This document shows, piece by piece, positions 16,105 to 25,405 of a DNA stretch of 64,000 bases. The stretch covers positions 3,100,001 to 3,164,000 of the forward strand of contig OW818679.1 of the NCBI GenBank assembly GCA_942493145.1, given 5' to 3'. The notes under the pieces were generated by a model that saw nothing but the letters and a program-made list of their open reading frames with translations, was not told the DNA's origin and ran no database searches. The DNA comes from ENR-C20 sp942493145 (lineage in GTDB: Bacteria; Bacillota; Clostridia; Acetivibrionales; DTU013). Numbering within the stretch: the first letter of the stretch is position 1; each line of letters opens with the position of its first letter. A program made the translations under genes and the position numbers.

Positions 16105-17009
16105 TGAAGGGGTATGCTTACATATTCAAGGGGATTCAATACTTTTCCGTTCTGATGTATCTCAAAATGCAGATGGGCTCCGGTAGAATCACCTGTGCTA
16201 CCAACATTTCCGATGATATCTCCTTGTACCACCTTCTGCCCACGAGCTGTAAAAAGATCGGAGCAATGGGCATATAGAGTCTCCATGCCGTTTTCGTGCC
16301 TGAGCCTGATATATTTCCCATATGATGATGACGTTCCGGTATCAACGACGATACCTCCAAGAGTCGCCCTGATCCTGTCTCCTTCATTCGCTGCGATATC
16401 TACTCCCTCATGGAACTCAACGGTATTATCATCCGGATTGGTACGTTCACCATATTGTGAGCTTAAAACACCATCAACCGGACTTATGAATCCCACCTGC
16501 AGGTCGCGGCCTTCTTCAGTGCTGTAAGAAAGTACTGAGGATTCGGGGCTGGTGCTTTCGGCGGATAATGATTCAATTCCCGTGCCGCTGTCAGAACCGG
16601 TCTTCGTGTCGGTTGATATGTCTCTTGCTGTGTCGGTCGATATGTCTGTTGCTGTGCCGGTTTCTGAAGCATCAGCCGTTCCGGCATTATCACCCGTCGA
16701 ATTCATATCGTTATCTCCGGTGCCGCCAATCTTTTCCCTCAGGCTGTTAAAACCGCCATCAAGGGACTCAAAAATGGAGTTTAGTCCATAATCAAGCTGA
16801 AGTACATATTTGACCTTCTCTGTCAGATAATTTGTTACCGGGGTATTAATACTCTTTATTATAAAAACAAGCAGGAACAAAAGCAGGCAAACTGCAATTT
16901 GGCGCGCAATTATCTGAGTCAGGTTGTTTCCGTTTCTGGGAATCCTCTTTCGTTTCTTTGCAGTGATGCTTTTTCGCGGGTATCTTGATCTGGTCATTAC
17001 ATCTTCCAT
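16101..17009 (-). CDS. spoIVFA: SpoIVFA-like M23 metallopeptidase
   Basis: A 302-residue protein. It has a basic N-terminus, one membrane helix (about 38-58), a Ser/Thr/Asp-rich linker with T-D-T-x repeats, and a C-terminal LytM/M23 domain (about 190-300). Both zinc motifs are complete: H-E-G-V-D (His and Asp) and H-L-H (second His pair). SpoIVFA of Bacillus restrains SpoIVFB and has a degenerate LytM domain, so an intact site is notable. The ATG at 17009 has GGAGGG nine bases upstream; an earlier in-frame start is less well placed. It follows minE on the same strand with a terminator between, and leads into spoIVFB. Confidence 0.78.
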   Translation of the reverse strand: MEDVMTRSRYPRKSITAKKRKRIPRNGNNLTQIIARQIAVCLLLFLLVFIIKSINTPVTNYLTEKVKYVLQLDYGLNSIFESLDGGFNSLREKIGGTGDNDMNSTGDNAGTADASETGTATDISTDTARDISTDTKTGSDSGTGIESLSAESTSPESSVLSYSTEEGRDLQVGFISPVDGVLSSQYGERTNPDDNTVEFHEGVDIAANEGDRIRATLGGIVVDTGTSSSYGKYIRLRHENGMETLYAHCSDLFTARGQKVVQGDIIGNVGSTGDSTGAHLHFEIHQNGKVLNPLEYVSIPLQ

Positions 17010-17091
17010 TGCATCACACCCTCCAAGCTTGTTCAAAATTTCCGGTTACAATTCATTATATTTATGTTGCATCCATAATATGCATGGGGAT

Positions 17092-17127
17092 ATGCGCGGG
17101 GACGGCAGACTGAACCTTCCCACGCAT
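17092..17127. repeat. REP-like palindrome, copy C
   Basis: ATGCGCGGGGACGG (17092-17105) can pair imperfectly with CCTTCCCACGCAT (17115-17127). The GGGGACGG core matches the copies at 52739 and 57716. It lies between minE and the M23 gene, next to a true terminator. Confidence 0.6.
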
Positions 17128-17133
17128 ACAAAT

Positions 17134-17163
17134 TAAAAAGAGACACCGATGTGTCTCTCTTTA
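17134..17163 (-). terminator. terminator after minE
   Basis: AGAGACAC and GTGTCTCT pair around CGAT, with an A-tract on the left that gives a U-run on the minus-strand transcript. It ends the cell-shape/min operon 13 bases after the minE stop. Confidence 0.88.
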
Positions 17164-17175
17164 ATATTACAATTT

Positions 17176-17460
17176 TTATTTACCGCTGTTCTTAATTCTT
17201 CTTATTGGTATGTTGGCATACAATGCAGGAACCACACTTTTACCGTCTTCACTCTGAGTACGTGTCAACTGTATGTCCAGTTCACTTTCATCAACATCCA
17301 TATAATTTGTTATTACCTTAATGATCTCACTTTTTAGCATCTCAAGGAATTGAGGAGATACATTCGCTCTGTCATGTATCAGAACCAGCTTCAGTCTCTC
17401 TTTTGCAACATCCTTGGAATTTTTGGGTTTGCCAAATAATTTGGTTAAATCCAGAAGCAT
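17176..17460 (-). CDS. minE: cell division topological specificity factor MinE
   Basis: A 94-residue protein. N-terminal K-E-R-L-K-L-V-L-I-H-D-R (about 20-31) is the MinD-contact helix/strand. The C-terminal half is the dimerising topological-specificity domain. MinE stimulates MinD ATPase and drives MinCD oscillation so that the septum forms at mid-cell. It starts 13 bases after minD with a GAGGAGG site. Presence of MinE together with MinC and MinD implies an oscillating system, unlike the DivIVA-only system of Bacillus. Confidence 0.96.
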   Translation of the reverse strand: MLLDLTKLFGKPKNSKDVAKERLKLVLIHDRANVSPQFLEMLKSEIIKVITNYMDVDESELDIQLTRTQSEDGKSVVPALYANIPIRRIKNSGK

Positions 17461-17473
17461 AATCCTCCTCCTC

Positions 17474-18274
17474 TCAAGTGGTTTTTAGCCCGAAAAGCCT
17501 CTTCAGTTTTATCACAAATTTATTATCCGTATCAAGATCGAGGAAAGCGACTTCCTCGCCCATTATCCTTCTTGTAATGTTTTTATACGCCAGTCCGGCT
17601 AGAGATTTTTCATCATTTATTGCAGGTTCACCTCTGTTGGTTGAAACGATTATCTTTTCATCATCGGGTACAACGCCGATCAGCCCTATTGCAAGGATGT
17701 CGATGATGTCTTCGATATTCATCATCTCACCGCGCTTCACCATATCGGTCCTCAGCCTGTTTACGAGGAGTTTTGGGTTTCTTAGCTCGTTGGCCTCCAG
17801 GAGTCCTATTATCCGGTCAGCGTCCCTTACAGCTGAAACCTCTGGAGTTGTAACAACTATTGCCTTGTCCGCACCGGCTATTGCGTTCTTGAAACCCTGT
17901 TCGATCCCTGCCGGGCAGTCAATTATTATGTAGTCATATTCTTCCCTTAATTCATTACAAAGCTTTATCATCTGCTGTGGAGAAACCGCCGATTTGTCTC
18001 TTGTTTGTGCTGCAGGAAGAAGGTACAGACCCTCATACCTCTTGTCCTTTATCAATGCCTGTTTTACTCTGCAGGAGCCTTCAACAACATCGACCAGGTC
18101 GTATACGATCCTGTTTTCAAGGCCCATAACAACATCAAGGTTCCTCAGACCGATATCCGTGTCGATCAGAACTACCTTGTTGCCCGCCAGTGCCAACCCC
18201 GTACCTATATTTGCCGTAGTGGTCGTTTTTCCGACTCCGCCCTTACCAGATGTGATTACTATGACTTCACCCAT
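17474..18274 (-). CDS. minD: septum site-determining ATPase MinD
   Basis: A 266-residue deviant Walker-A ATPase: G-K-G-G-V-G-K-T-T at 10-18, the switch D-T-D-I-G-L-R-N-L-D (about 38-47) and D-C-P-A-G-I-E-Q-G-F (about 119). The C-terminal amphipathic helix (F-V-I-K-L-K-R-L-F-G-L) is the membrane-targeting sequence. It recruits MinC to the membrane and is released by MinE. AGGAGG precedes the ATG. Middle gene of minC-minD-minE. Confidence 0.97.
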   Translation of the reverse strand: MGEVIVITSGKGGVGKTTTTANIGTGLALAGNKVVLIDTDIGLRNLDVVMGLENRIVYDLVDVVEGSCRVKQALIKDKRYEGLYLLPAAQTRDKSAVSPQQMIKLCNELREEYDYIIIDCPAGIEQGFKNAIAGADKAIVVTTPEVSAVRDADRIIGLLEANELRNPKLLVNRLRTDMVKRGEMMNIEDIIDILAIGLIGVVPDDEKIIVSTNRGEPAINDEKSLAGLAYKNITRRIMGEEVAFLDLDTDNKFVIKLKRLFGLKTT

Positions 18275-18358
18275 TTATGTACCTCCTGTTTGCCTGTTTC
18301 TCGGCATATATGTAAAATATATATATTTGACTAGTATTTGTCAATCAGACTATAAGCC

Positions 18359-19045
18359 CTATTTGAACTGTGGCAGGAACCTCTCGATATATACCATGTC
18401 ATCCTTTATGTATGCCATTTCCGGTATATATGTCGCTTTTGTTTCCTTCCCGTCAGGTGACCGGGTTATGACATCCGCTATTCGGAGCTGTGTAGGCTGC
18501 AGATTCAGCGCTGCAACAAAAGCCTCCTTGTTGCCGTCGGCACCTGCATGCACGATACCTCTCAAAGACCCCATGATTATTACATTTCCGGTAGCTATGA
18601 CTTCTCCACCTGGATTCACATCTCCAATTATTATTACATTGCCCTCGAACTTTACCAGATTACCTGATCGTACCGTTCCTCTGTGGAACTTGGTGATGCC
18701 TTCTTCAATTCCTTTAAAATAGAGCATCCTCATTTTGATTTTTTCATTGGAACGGACAATTTCCTTTTCTGATAGAGAAATTTCAGGCTGTTCAGCATCG
18801 AACCCAAAGCTTTTTATTTCAGCACCTGTCTTTGAAACCATCAATCCTTTTACAGTTTCTTCTTCTTCAGGTGACAGCTGTTTTCCCCTATATATTACAG
18901 TAATATTAGCCCCTTTAAAAAATTTGCCGGATGTTTCCAGCTTTTTTTCCATCTCTCTGACTATCGCTTCAAAGTCATCCTCTTCTCGCATTATTAAAAT
19001 CAGCCCGTTCACTGTAGCTTTGAAGCTTATTACACATTCCTCCAT
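18359..19045 (-). CDS. minC: septum site-determining protein MinC
   Basis: A 228-residue FtsZ inhibitor. The N-terminal domain (about 1-100) is the FtsZ-antagonist part. After a short linker, the C-terminal beta-helix (about 120-220) has the typical runs V-R-S-G-N, G-N-V-I-I-I-G-D-V-N-P-G-G-E-V-x-A-T-G-N-V-I-I-M-G and L-R-G-I-V-H-A-G-A. It dimerises and binds MinD. First gene of the min trio; 84 bases separate it from minD and 98 from mrdA. Confidence 0.95.
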   Translation of the reverse strand: MEECVISFKATVNGLILIMREEDDFEAIVREMEKKLETSGKFFKGANITVIYRGKQLSPEEEETVKGLMVSKTGAEIKSFGFDAEQPEISLSEKEIVRSNEKIKMRMLYFKGIEEGITKFHRGTVRSGNLVKFEGNVIIIGDVNPGGEVIATGNVIIMGSLRGIVHAGADGNKEAFVAALNLQPTQLRIADVITRSPDGKETKATYIPEMAYIKDDMVYIERFLPQFK

Positions 19046-19143
19046 AAATCGACCCCCTGAATATAAAGAAAACTGTTTATGGTTCTAATCCTCTATAATT
19101 ATTGCATTATTAACCTAATTATACAATAGGGAAGAAACCTGAG

Positions 19144-21264
19144 TTATTCGATAAAAACTGCACCCTCCTGCAAAGCCGTACCTAAGTCACTTTGCGCCTT
19201 GTTCAAGCCAAAATACGCATCCAATATGTCCCTGGCTACCGGTGCTGTATATGAACCCCACACGCCCCTCTCAATTACTACGGCCACTGCGATCTGTGGG
19301 TCTTCTGCCGGTGCATAGCATACGAAAAGGGCATTGGAGGAACGTATGGCATCACTACTCGTTTGTGCCGTACCCGTTTTTCCTGCCACTGAATAGGGGA
19401 AATCCTTGAAATACTGCATGGCCGTACCGTCGACCGATTGTGTAACAGCTATCATTCCTTCCCTTATTGCATCAAGGTTTGCTTCACTGACCCCTGTAGG
19501 TTCAAATGACGGTTCTGTTTCGTTTACCGTTGAACCATCATATTTGATTATCTTTTTGACTATATACGGCTTGTATAGCTTTCCCCCATTTGCGATTGCA
19601 CTGATATACCTCACTATCTGCAGTGGGGTAAAGGCATTGTCGAACTGACCGATGGATACCTGTGCAGTGTCGGCAGGCCGCCAGTCATCATTCCTGAGTT
19701 TTTTCTTGACCTCTTTGGAAGACATATATCCTGCTGCTTCAGCAGGCAGGTCTATACCTGTTTTCTTCCCCAGTCCGAAAGATGAAGCCCACTTGGCCAG
19801 ATTATCTATACCTGTTTCGGTTCCTATCTGATAAAAGTATACATTGCAGGACGTTTCCAAAGCCTTCTTCAGATTAAGCCACCCATGGCCATAACCGGGG
19901 AACTCCAGACATTTGAGCACACGGCCTTTGGTACCGGCGGTAATGAAAGTCCCGGTGTCCAGCCTCTTGCTGTTAGCTATTGAGATAGAGCCCGACTCAA
20001 GCGCAGCTATTGCCGTAAGCGGTTTGAAGGTTGAACCTGGAGCATAAATTTCCATGATTGTACGGTTAAGCAACGGCTTGTTTGTGTCCTTGTTAAGCTC
20101 TTGTATGGTTTGCTGCATCACTTTGTTCTCAGATCCAGCCAGATATACTGCCGGATCATAGCTTGGATAGCTGGCCATTGCCAATATTTCACCGGTGTTT
20201 ACATCCATTACAACTGCAGAGCCGGCATTTGCATCTCCGAAATTATTCTTGCCACCTTTCACCTGTATGGAATCAATGTTCTTTTTCAACGACTCCATCG
20301 CTACCTTCTGCAGGTTGGTATCAATTGTAAGTACCACATCACTTCCCGGAATGGTTTGAATACTTTCAGTCTGCCCGGTAAGCCTGCCGGAGGTGTCGAT
20401 CTCAATATTCTTCTTGCCGTCCCTGCCCCTCAGGTACCTTTCGGCAGACTTTTCCACACCCGCCTGACCTATTATGTCATTGCTGTCATAGCCCTCATCT
20501 TTAAGGTCTTCCAGCTGACCGGAGTTGATGGAACGCACATAACCCAGTACCTGACCAATATTTGAGGCATCCAGGTACTGTCTCATTGGAACCACATCCG
20601 TAATTATACCTGGAAACTCCTGGTGCCTCTCCTCTATTTCAGATATCACTTCCATGCCGACATCCTTTGCAAGGCATATCGTACCGCCGGTAGTGAAATT
20701 CCAATTGTCAATAAGGATTTCATAACGGAGCCTTATGATTTTATAGGCCTGAAGGTCGGTATATGACGGATCAAGCTTGAATTTTACATCTCTAAGATAC
20801 TTAAAAAGCTCTTCAGGCGTGGTTTTTAAATCTGCTGCTTTCATAGAGAGGCGATTTTCATTGAGCTGCCAGTTTTTAATCTCCTCTTCCGTTTTGTTGT
20901 TGAAAGTAAGCGGATCGAAGGTTATAAACTTACTCAGACTGTTATTATAGATTTTTTCATTTTTTTCAAATATATCTGAAAGTTCGAGGAGCATTTCGTT
21001 GAGTCCGGCATTGCTTATATCGGTCTTAACAATCTGTACGACGAAACCCTGTCGGTTGGTTGCGATCGGCACTCCATAACGATCGATTATTTTGCCGCGG
21101 GGTGATGATACAGTACTTTCCTTCAGCAATCTGCTTTGCGAGTCGATATTATAGCTCTCGCCATTAACGATCTGAAGATTGACAAGCCTGATTATTATTA
21201 TAAGAGCAAGTATGGCAAACCCTGCTGCAACTATTATAAATCTGTTATCCAGCTTCTCTTTCAT
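19144..21264 (-). CDS. mrdA: penicillin-binding protein 2, elongasome transpeptidase
   Basis: A 706-residue class B PBP. It has one N-terminal membrane anchor (about 10-30), a dimerisation/pedestal region and a transpeptidase domain. Catalytic motifs: S-T-F-K (A-P-G-S-T-F-K, about residue 410), S-C-N (about 465) and K-T-G-T (A-G-K-T-G-T-A-Q, about 630). It cross-links side-wall peptidoglycan during rod elongation together with MreBCD and RodA. Position after mreD fits the standard mreB-mreC-mreD-mrdA order. rodA, often next, is not in this window. GGAGGG precedes the ATG. Confidence 0.95.
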   Translation of the reverse strand: MKEKLDNRFIIVAAGFAILALIIIIRLVNLQIVNGESYNIDSQSRLLKESTVSSPRGKIIDRYGVPIATNRQGFVVQIVKTDISNAGLNEMLLELSDIFEKNEKIYNNSLSKFITFDPLTFNNKTEEEIKNWQLNENRLSMKAADLKTTPEELFKYLRDVKFKLDPSYTDLQAYKIIRLRYEILIDNWNFTTGGTICLAKDVGMEVISEIEERHQEFPGIITDVVPMRQYLDASNIGQVLGYVRSINSGQLEDLKDEGYDSNDIIGQAGVEKSAERYLRGRDGKKNIEIDTSGRLTGQTESIQTIPGSDVVLTIDTNLQKVAMESLKKNIDSIQVKGGKNNFGDANAGSAVVMDVNTGEILAMASYPSYDPAVYLAGSENKVMQQTIQELNKDTNKPLLNRTIMEIYAPGSTFKPLTAIAALESGSISIANSKRLDTGTFITAGTKGRVLKCLEFPGYGHGWLNLKKALETSCNVYFYQIGTETGIDNLAKWASSFGLGKKTGIDLPAEAAGYMSSKEVKKKLRNDDWRPADTAQVSIGQFDNAFTPLQIVRYISAIANGGKLYKPYIVKKIIKYDGSTVNETEPSFEPTGVSEANLDAIREGMIAVTQSVDGTAMQYFKDFPYSVAGKTGTAQTSSDAIRSSNALFVCYAPAEDPQIAVAVVIERGVWGSYTAPVARDILDAYFGLNKAQSDLGTALQEGAVFIE

Positions 21265-21320
21265 TTACCCTCCGTGTTTCTGGTAACCGGTATGACTGGT
21301 TGATTCTCCCACCCGAGACC

Positions 21321-21833
21321 CTAATATTTACGGGCTGCTTTGTCGTTCTCTTCCATCCACCAGTTCAACCTGATCACAATGAAATATATCACCACTGCAA
21401 CAAGGCAGTTATATAAAGACTCCGGCAATATTTTCATTGTAAGCGAAAGTAAAAGATCCATTCCGCTGCCAAGGGAAGTAATAACATACATCATAAGCCC
21501 AAATACTATAGTGGATGAAAATGTAAAAAAAATCATTACAATGTAGTTTTCCTTATACAGTCTTCTGTTTATGAACCCGACAGCCAGTCCAAGATAAAGA
21601 AAAAGGAGTGCATTAAAACCAAGCAACCCTCCTGAAATCATGTCCATTGCAAACCCGGAAATACATCCGACTATCGCCCCTTCCGCATAACCTTTGAGAA
21701 GTGCAATTGCTACTATGAACACAAACAGAAGGTTTGGTTTGACTCCATATATCTTTACATAATCGAGCAGGGTCGTTTGAATCAATAAAATCAACAGGAT
21801 GCAGATTGTATAAACAATAACCTTGATTTTCAT
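21321..21833 (-). CDS. mreD: rod shape-determining membrane protein MreD
   Basis: A 170-residue protein with five or six membrane segments and the family pattern K-P-N-L-L-F-V-F-I-V (about 32-41) and G-F-A-M-D-M-I-S-G-G-L-L-G-F-N-A (about 60-75). It links MreC and the cytoskeleton to wall-synthesis enzymes. Its ATG overlaps the mreC stop (ATGA), so the pair is translationally coupled. Confidence 0.92.
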   Translation of the reverse strand: MKIKVIVYTICILLILLIQTTLLDYVKIYGVKPNLLFVFIVAIALLKGYAEGAIVGCISGFAMDMISGGLLGFNALLFLYLGLAVGFINRRLYKENYIVMIFFTFSSTIVFGLMMYVITSLGSGMDLLLSLTMKILPESLYNCLVAVVIYFIVIRLNWWMEENDKAARKY

Positions 21834-22693
21834 TTCGCCACACTGCCGTTATCCATATTTTCATTCAAATTCTTCAATACATATACTTCTTCCAGCTTCT
21901 TGAAATCAGCAGTGGGTTCGATTATTGCATATCTGCTCATTTCGCTGTTGGTTTGGCGTACTTCTTTTACCTTCCCTATCATGATCCCTTTCGGGAATAT
22001 TCCTCCGATACCTGAAGTCTCAATTATATCTCCCACTTCAACATCCACATCAAGTGGTATGAAATCCATCTTGCAGAGGCCTTCGTCCTTTAGTGTGATA
22101 TCTCCGCGGACTATTGCATAGCCGCCCCCCGATTTTGTTATATAACCGGCAACAGCACTGTCCTCATCAATTATGGTCAATACCCTGGAGGAGGTAAGAT
22201 CAGTAGACATGACCCGTCCAACCAGTCCTTTTGTACCAGTTACCACAGGATAGTCGACCCTGACTCCATCCCTGGTACCTATATCCACTTTAAAAGCATT
22301 GAACCAGTTTCCCGGATCTACTGCAATAATATTAGTCCCAATTATCGAAAAATCATCGAATTGAGCTTTGAGGTTCAGTGCAAGCCTGAGCTCTTCATTT
22401 TTATCCTTAAGTTTGGAAAGCTCTCTGTTTTCCTTTTCCAGCTCACTGACACGAGTTTTGAGGATGTCATTTTCCTTTCTGACATCTTCAATGTCGCTGA
22501 AAAATGACAATCCATCCTCAACTTTCTGGCCGATTGACGTAAGGAAGCCCTGAACAGGCGAAAGAGGCACGCTGATGATATTGTTCAACCATCTCAGCCT
22601 GCTGTTTTTCCCGGATGAAGCCCCCATAACAATCAAAATCAATACTGTCGCCAGTATAACTATGAACCATTTGCTTTTAAACAGGCGGAGCAA
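21830..22693 (-). CDS. mreC: rod shape-determining protein MreC
   Basis: A 287-residue protein with one N-terminal membrane helix (about 8-26), a coiled coil (about 68-105, many E, K and L heptads) and a beta-rich extracellular domain. The coiled coil mediates dimerisation. It begins with TTG, preceded by GAGGAG at eight bases. It lies 26 bases after mreB. It is the extracellular scaffold of the elongasome, contacting PBP2. Confidence 0.94.
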   Translation of the reverse strand: MLRLFKSKWFIVILATVLILIVMGASSGKNSRLRWLNNIISVPLSPVQGFLTSIGQKVEDGLSFFSDIEDVRKENDILKTRVSELEKENRELSKLKDKNEELRLALNLKAQFDDFSIIGTNIIAVDPGNWFNAFKVDIGTRDGVRVDYPVVTGTKGLVGRVMSTDLTSSRVLTIIDEDSAVAGYITKSGGGYAIVRGDITLKDEGLCKMDFIPLDVDVEVGDIIETSGIGGIFPKGIMIGKVKEVRQTNSEMSRYAIIEPTADFKKLEEVYVLKNLNENMDNGSVAK

Positions 22694-22719
22694 AGGCGGA
22701 ATCTCCTCTCTATTCCTCT

Positions 22720-23745
22720 CTATTTAAGCTTTCTTGGTGTAATCAATACCCTTTTTAAGGTCTCTATTTCGTCAAGTACCTTACCCGAGCCTATTGCCAC
22801 ACAGTCCAAGGGGTTCTCTGCAATATAAACGGGCATTCCGGTCTCTTCATTGATAAGCTTGTCCAAGCCACTCAGCAGCGCACCCCCGCCGGCAAGCATA
22901 ATACCTCTGTCCATAATATCAGATGCAAGCTCTGGAGGTGTCTTTTCAAGGGTATATTTAATGGCATCGACTATGGCATTTATTGGCTCTTTAAGTGCAT
23001 CAATTATCTCCCCCGATGAAATGGTGATATTTTTCGGTAGCCCAGTTATCAGGTCTCTTCCCCTGACCTCCATCGTCTCATCCTTTGGTTTCGGATAAGC
23101 AGCCCCGATGGTTACCTTGATTGTCTCAGCCGTTCTATCACCGATCATCAGATTGTATTCTTTCTTCACATAATGGACGATTGCTTCATCAAACTCATCT
23201 CCTGCAATTCTCAGGGACTTGCTTGCAACAATACCGCCAAGTGATATTACTGCGACCTCACTGGTACCTCCGCCGATATCTACTATCATACTGCCCGACG
23301 GTTCTTCAACCGGCAGATTGGCTCCAATAGCCGCCGCCATTGGTTCCTCTATCAGATAGGCTTCTTTTGCACCTGCCTGCAGGGTTGCTTCCTCAACCGC
23401 CCTCTTTTCAACCTCAGTGACTCCTGAAGGCACACAAATTACAACCCTGGGTTTGGACATGAACCCCCCTCCGGAGATCGCCCTCTTTATAAAGTATTTC
23501 AGCATACTCTGCGTCACGTCAAAATCAGCAATAACGCCGTCCTTCATAGGCCTTATGGCTACAATATCACCAGGCGTTCTTCCTATCATTTCCTTTGCTT
23601 TGTCGCCAACAGCCAGGATGGTATTAGTTTTTCTGTTTATTGCAACAACTGATGGTTCCCTGACTACAATACCCTTTCCCTTAACATGTACAAGCGTATT
23701 GGCAGTTCCCAGATCAATTCCTATATCTCTTGCAAAAAATCCCAT
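22720..23745 (-). CDS. mreB: rod shape-determining actin-like protein MreB
   Basis: A 341-residue actin-fold ATPase. Phosphate-1 motif I-G-I-D-L-G-T-A-N-T (about 8-17), phosphate-2 motif I-V-D-I-G-G-G-T-S-E (about 155-164), and adenosine motif M-L-A-G-G-G-A-L-L (about 285). It forms membrane-bound filaments that steer side-wall synthesis. It lies 33 bases after radC and heads the mreB-mreC-mreD-mrdA-minCDE run. Confidence 0.97.
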   Translation of the reverse strand: MGFFARDIGIDLGTANTLVHVKGKGIVVREPSVVAINRKTNTILAVGDKAKEMIGRTPGDIVAIRPMKDGVIADFDVTQSMLKYFIKRAISGGGFMSKPRVVICVPSGVTEVEKRAVEEATLQAGAKEAYLIEEPMAAAIGANLPVEEPSGSMIVDIGGGTSEVAVISLGGIVASKSLRIAGDEFDEAIVHYVKKEYNLMIGDRTAETIKVTIGAAYPKPKDETMEVRGRDLITGLPKNITISSGEIIDALKEPINAIVDAIKYTLEKTPPELASDIMDRGIMLAGGGALLSGLDKLINEETGMPVYIAENPLDCVAIGSGKVLDEIETLKRVLITPRKLK

Positions 23746-23778
23746 TTAATTACTTCCTCCCCAATTAATATGCCCGAT

Positions 23779-24477
23779 TCACATCAGGCCTTTTTCCTTG
23801 AAACTTATGTATCTTCCATCACCTATAACTACATGATCCAAAACTTTTATCCCAAGAATAGCTCCTGCTTTTACAAGCCTTTCTGTTGTATCAATGTCTT
23901 CACGGCTTGGTTCCGGATCTCCGCTGGGATGGTTGTGCACCAGAAGTATTCCTGAGCATCCCGCCTTGACCGCTTCACTAAAGACCTCCCTTGGGTGTAC
24001 TATGGAAGAATTCAGACTACCCATTGAAACATTCACATTTTTTATAACATGATTCTTCGTGTTCAACAGTATTATTTTGAATACTTCCTTTTTTAAATAT
24101 CTCATTTCTTCCATCAAAAGCTTGCTGACTTCAACAGGTGATGTTACCGCTATTCTGTTTCCCATGATCATTGTTGATGACAATCTTTTTGACAATTCCA
24201 TAACAGCCTTTATCTGCAAGGCTTTCACTTTTCCTATTCCCTTTACTGATCTGAGTTCTTCCAAAGACAGGTCATTAAGAAAAGCCATACCCTTTTCGGC
24301 GCTATAGTGGGATAATACCTTCTGTGCCAGAGTCACTGATGTTTCATTCCTGCTACCTGTCCTGATTATCACTGCAAGCAGTTCCGCATTCGATAAAGCA
24401 TCGGGCCCCAATGTCTCAAGCTTTTCATAAGGTCTTTCAAACATGGGTAAATCCTTGATTTTAATCCCATATTCCAA
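23779..24477 (-). CDS. radC: RadC-family JAB1/MPN domain protein
   Basis: A 232-residue protein when started at the TTG at 24477, which has GGAGG ten bases upstream. A longer open frame to 24552 lacks a site and would add 25 unrelated residues; 232 is the usual RadC length. The N-terminal half has a helix-hairpin-helix (S-V-K-G-I-G-K-V-K-A). The C-terminal MPN domain carries the metal motif H-N-H-P-S-G-D-P-E-P-S-x-x-D (about 180-193). The historic DNA-repair role is doubtful; the biochemical function remains unclear. It sits in its usual place, upstream of mreB. Confidence 0.92.
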   Translation of the reverse strand: MEYGIKIKDLPMFERPYEKLETLGPDALSNAELLAVIIRTGSRNETSVTLAQKVLSHYSAEKGMAFLNDLSLEELRSVKGIGKVKALQIKAVMELSKRLSSTMIMGNRIAVTSPVEVSKLLMEEMRYLKKEVFKIILLNTKNHVIKNVNVSMGSLNSSIVHPREVFSEAVKAGCSGILLVHNHPSGDPEPSREDIDTTERLVKAGAILGIKVLDHVVIGDGRYISFKEKGLM

Positions 24478-24563
24478 TTTACGCTTACCTCCGATGTCGA
24501 CAATTTTACTGCAACGAAAAGTTGTAGTACAGATGCTGTCTAGATGCTGCAATCCTGCTTTTA

Positions 24564-24593
24564 ATTATACCATTTTTATACAATTTTCTTCAA
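24564..24593 (-). promoter_or_regulatory. promoter for the radC-mreBCD operon
   Basis: On the minus strand TTGAAG (24593-24588), an 18-bp spacer and TATAAT (24569-24564), with TGG before the -10 (extended -10). The start site would fall about 75 bases before the radC TTG. Confidence 0.7.
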
Positions 24594-24677
24594 GCTATAT
24601 ATGTTGCATTTAGTATAATTTTATCACTTATGATTTTCATAGGCAATCAGTACTGCAGTAAATACCACCAATTACCA

Positions 24678-25268
24678 CTATTCCCATAAGTCATTAAGGC
24701 TTATACCGAATTCCTCCAAAAGCTTCCGAAGCTTCATGAGCGGCAGGCCAACAACATTGTCATAGCTGCCTTCCACCCCTTCGACAAATAAAGCACCCCT
24801 TCCCTGTACCGCATAAGCTCCTGCTTTACCAAAGGGTTCCCCGGTTGCGATATACGTTTGTATTTCATCCTCCGTAAGCTGTAAAAACTTCACCCTGGTC
24901 GATTCATAGGCTGTCTTGTACAAACCACTGCCTGCGTCTACAACAGCAATACCGGTGATAACCGAATGGCAGCGGCCGGAAAGGCTTGAGAGCATTTCAA
25001 ATGCATCTTCGCTGCTACGTGGTTTCCCATAGGTCACATCATCCAGGACTACTATCGTATCTGCCCCTAGTACAAGTCCGGAATCCAGGCCGGCCGATAC
25101 TTCACTGGCTTTCAGGTACGCCAGTTTTATTGCGTTTTCCTCAGGCTTCCCCTCAAGTAATACATTATCCTCATCCAGACTGCCTGGAACCACCTTGTGG
25201 AGTATTCCGGCCTGGGTCAATAAATCTGTTCTTCTTGGCGAAGCGGAGGCAAGTATGATATGATCCAA
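24678..25268 (-). CDS. maf: Maf-type nucleoside triphosphate pyrophosphatase
   Basis: A 196-residue house-cleaning enzyme hydrolysing non-canonical or modified NTPs (dTTP/UTP type) to the monophosphate. Signature L-A-S-A-S-P-R-R near the N-terminus, G-A-D-T-I-V (about 68-73) with the catalytic Asp, G-K-P (about 81) and Q-G-R-G-A (about 155). I start at the TTG at 25268 with GGAGG six bases upstream, so the protein begins M-D-H-I-I-L-A-S-A-S; a TTG two codons earlier overlaps the ribosome site. It is upstream of radC, as in many Firmicutes. Confidence 0.93.
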   Translation of the reverse strand: MDHIILASASPRRTDLLTQAGILHKVVPGSLDEDNVLLEGKPEENAIKLAYLKASEVSAGLDSGLVLGADTIVVLDDVTYGKPRSSEDAFEMLSSLSGRCHSVITGIAVVDAGSGLYKTAYESTRVKFLQLTEDEIQTYIATGEPFGKAGAYAVQGRGALFVEGVEGSYDNVVGLPLMKLRKLLEEFGISLNDLWE

Positions 25269-25405
25269 AATCAACCTCCATAAGAAATCGGATGCTTAAC
25301 TTCTCAAAATACTTCAGTGAAAACCTCGCTGTAGTATTATCCAACATCCAATATCTTATCATAAAATATAACCATAAAGTATTATAATTTGTTTAAAGAT
25401 ATTAT

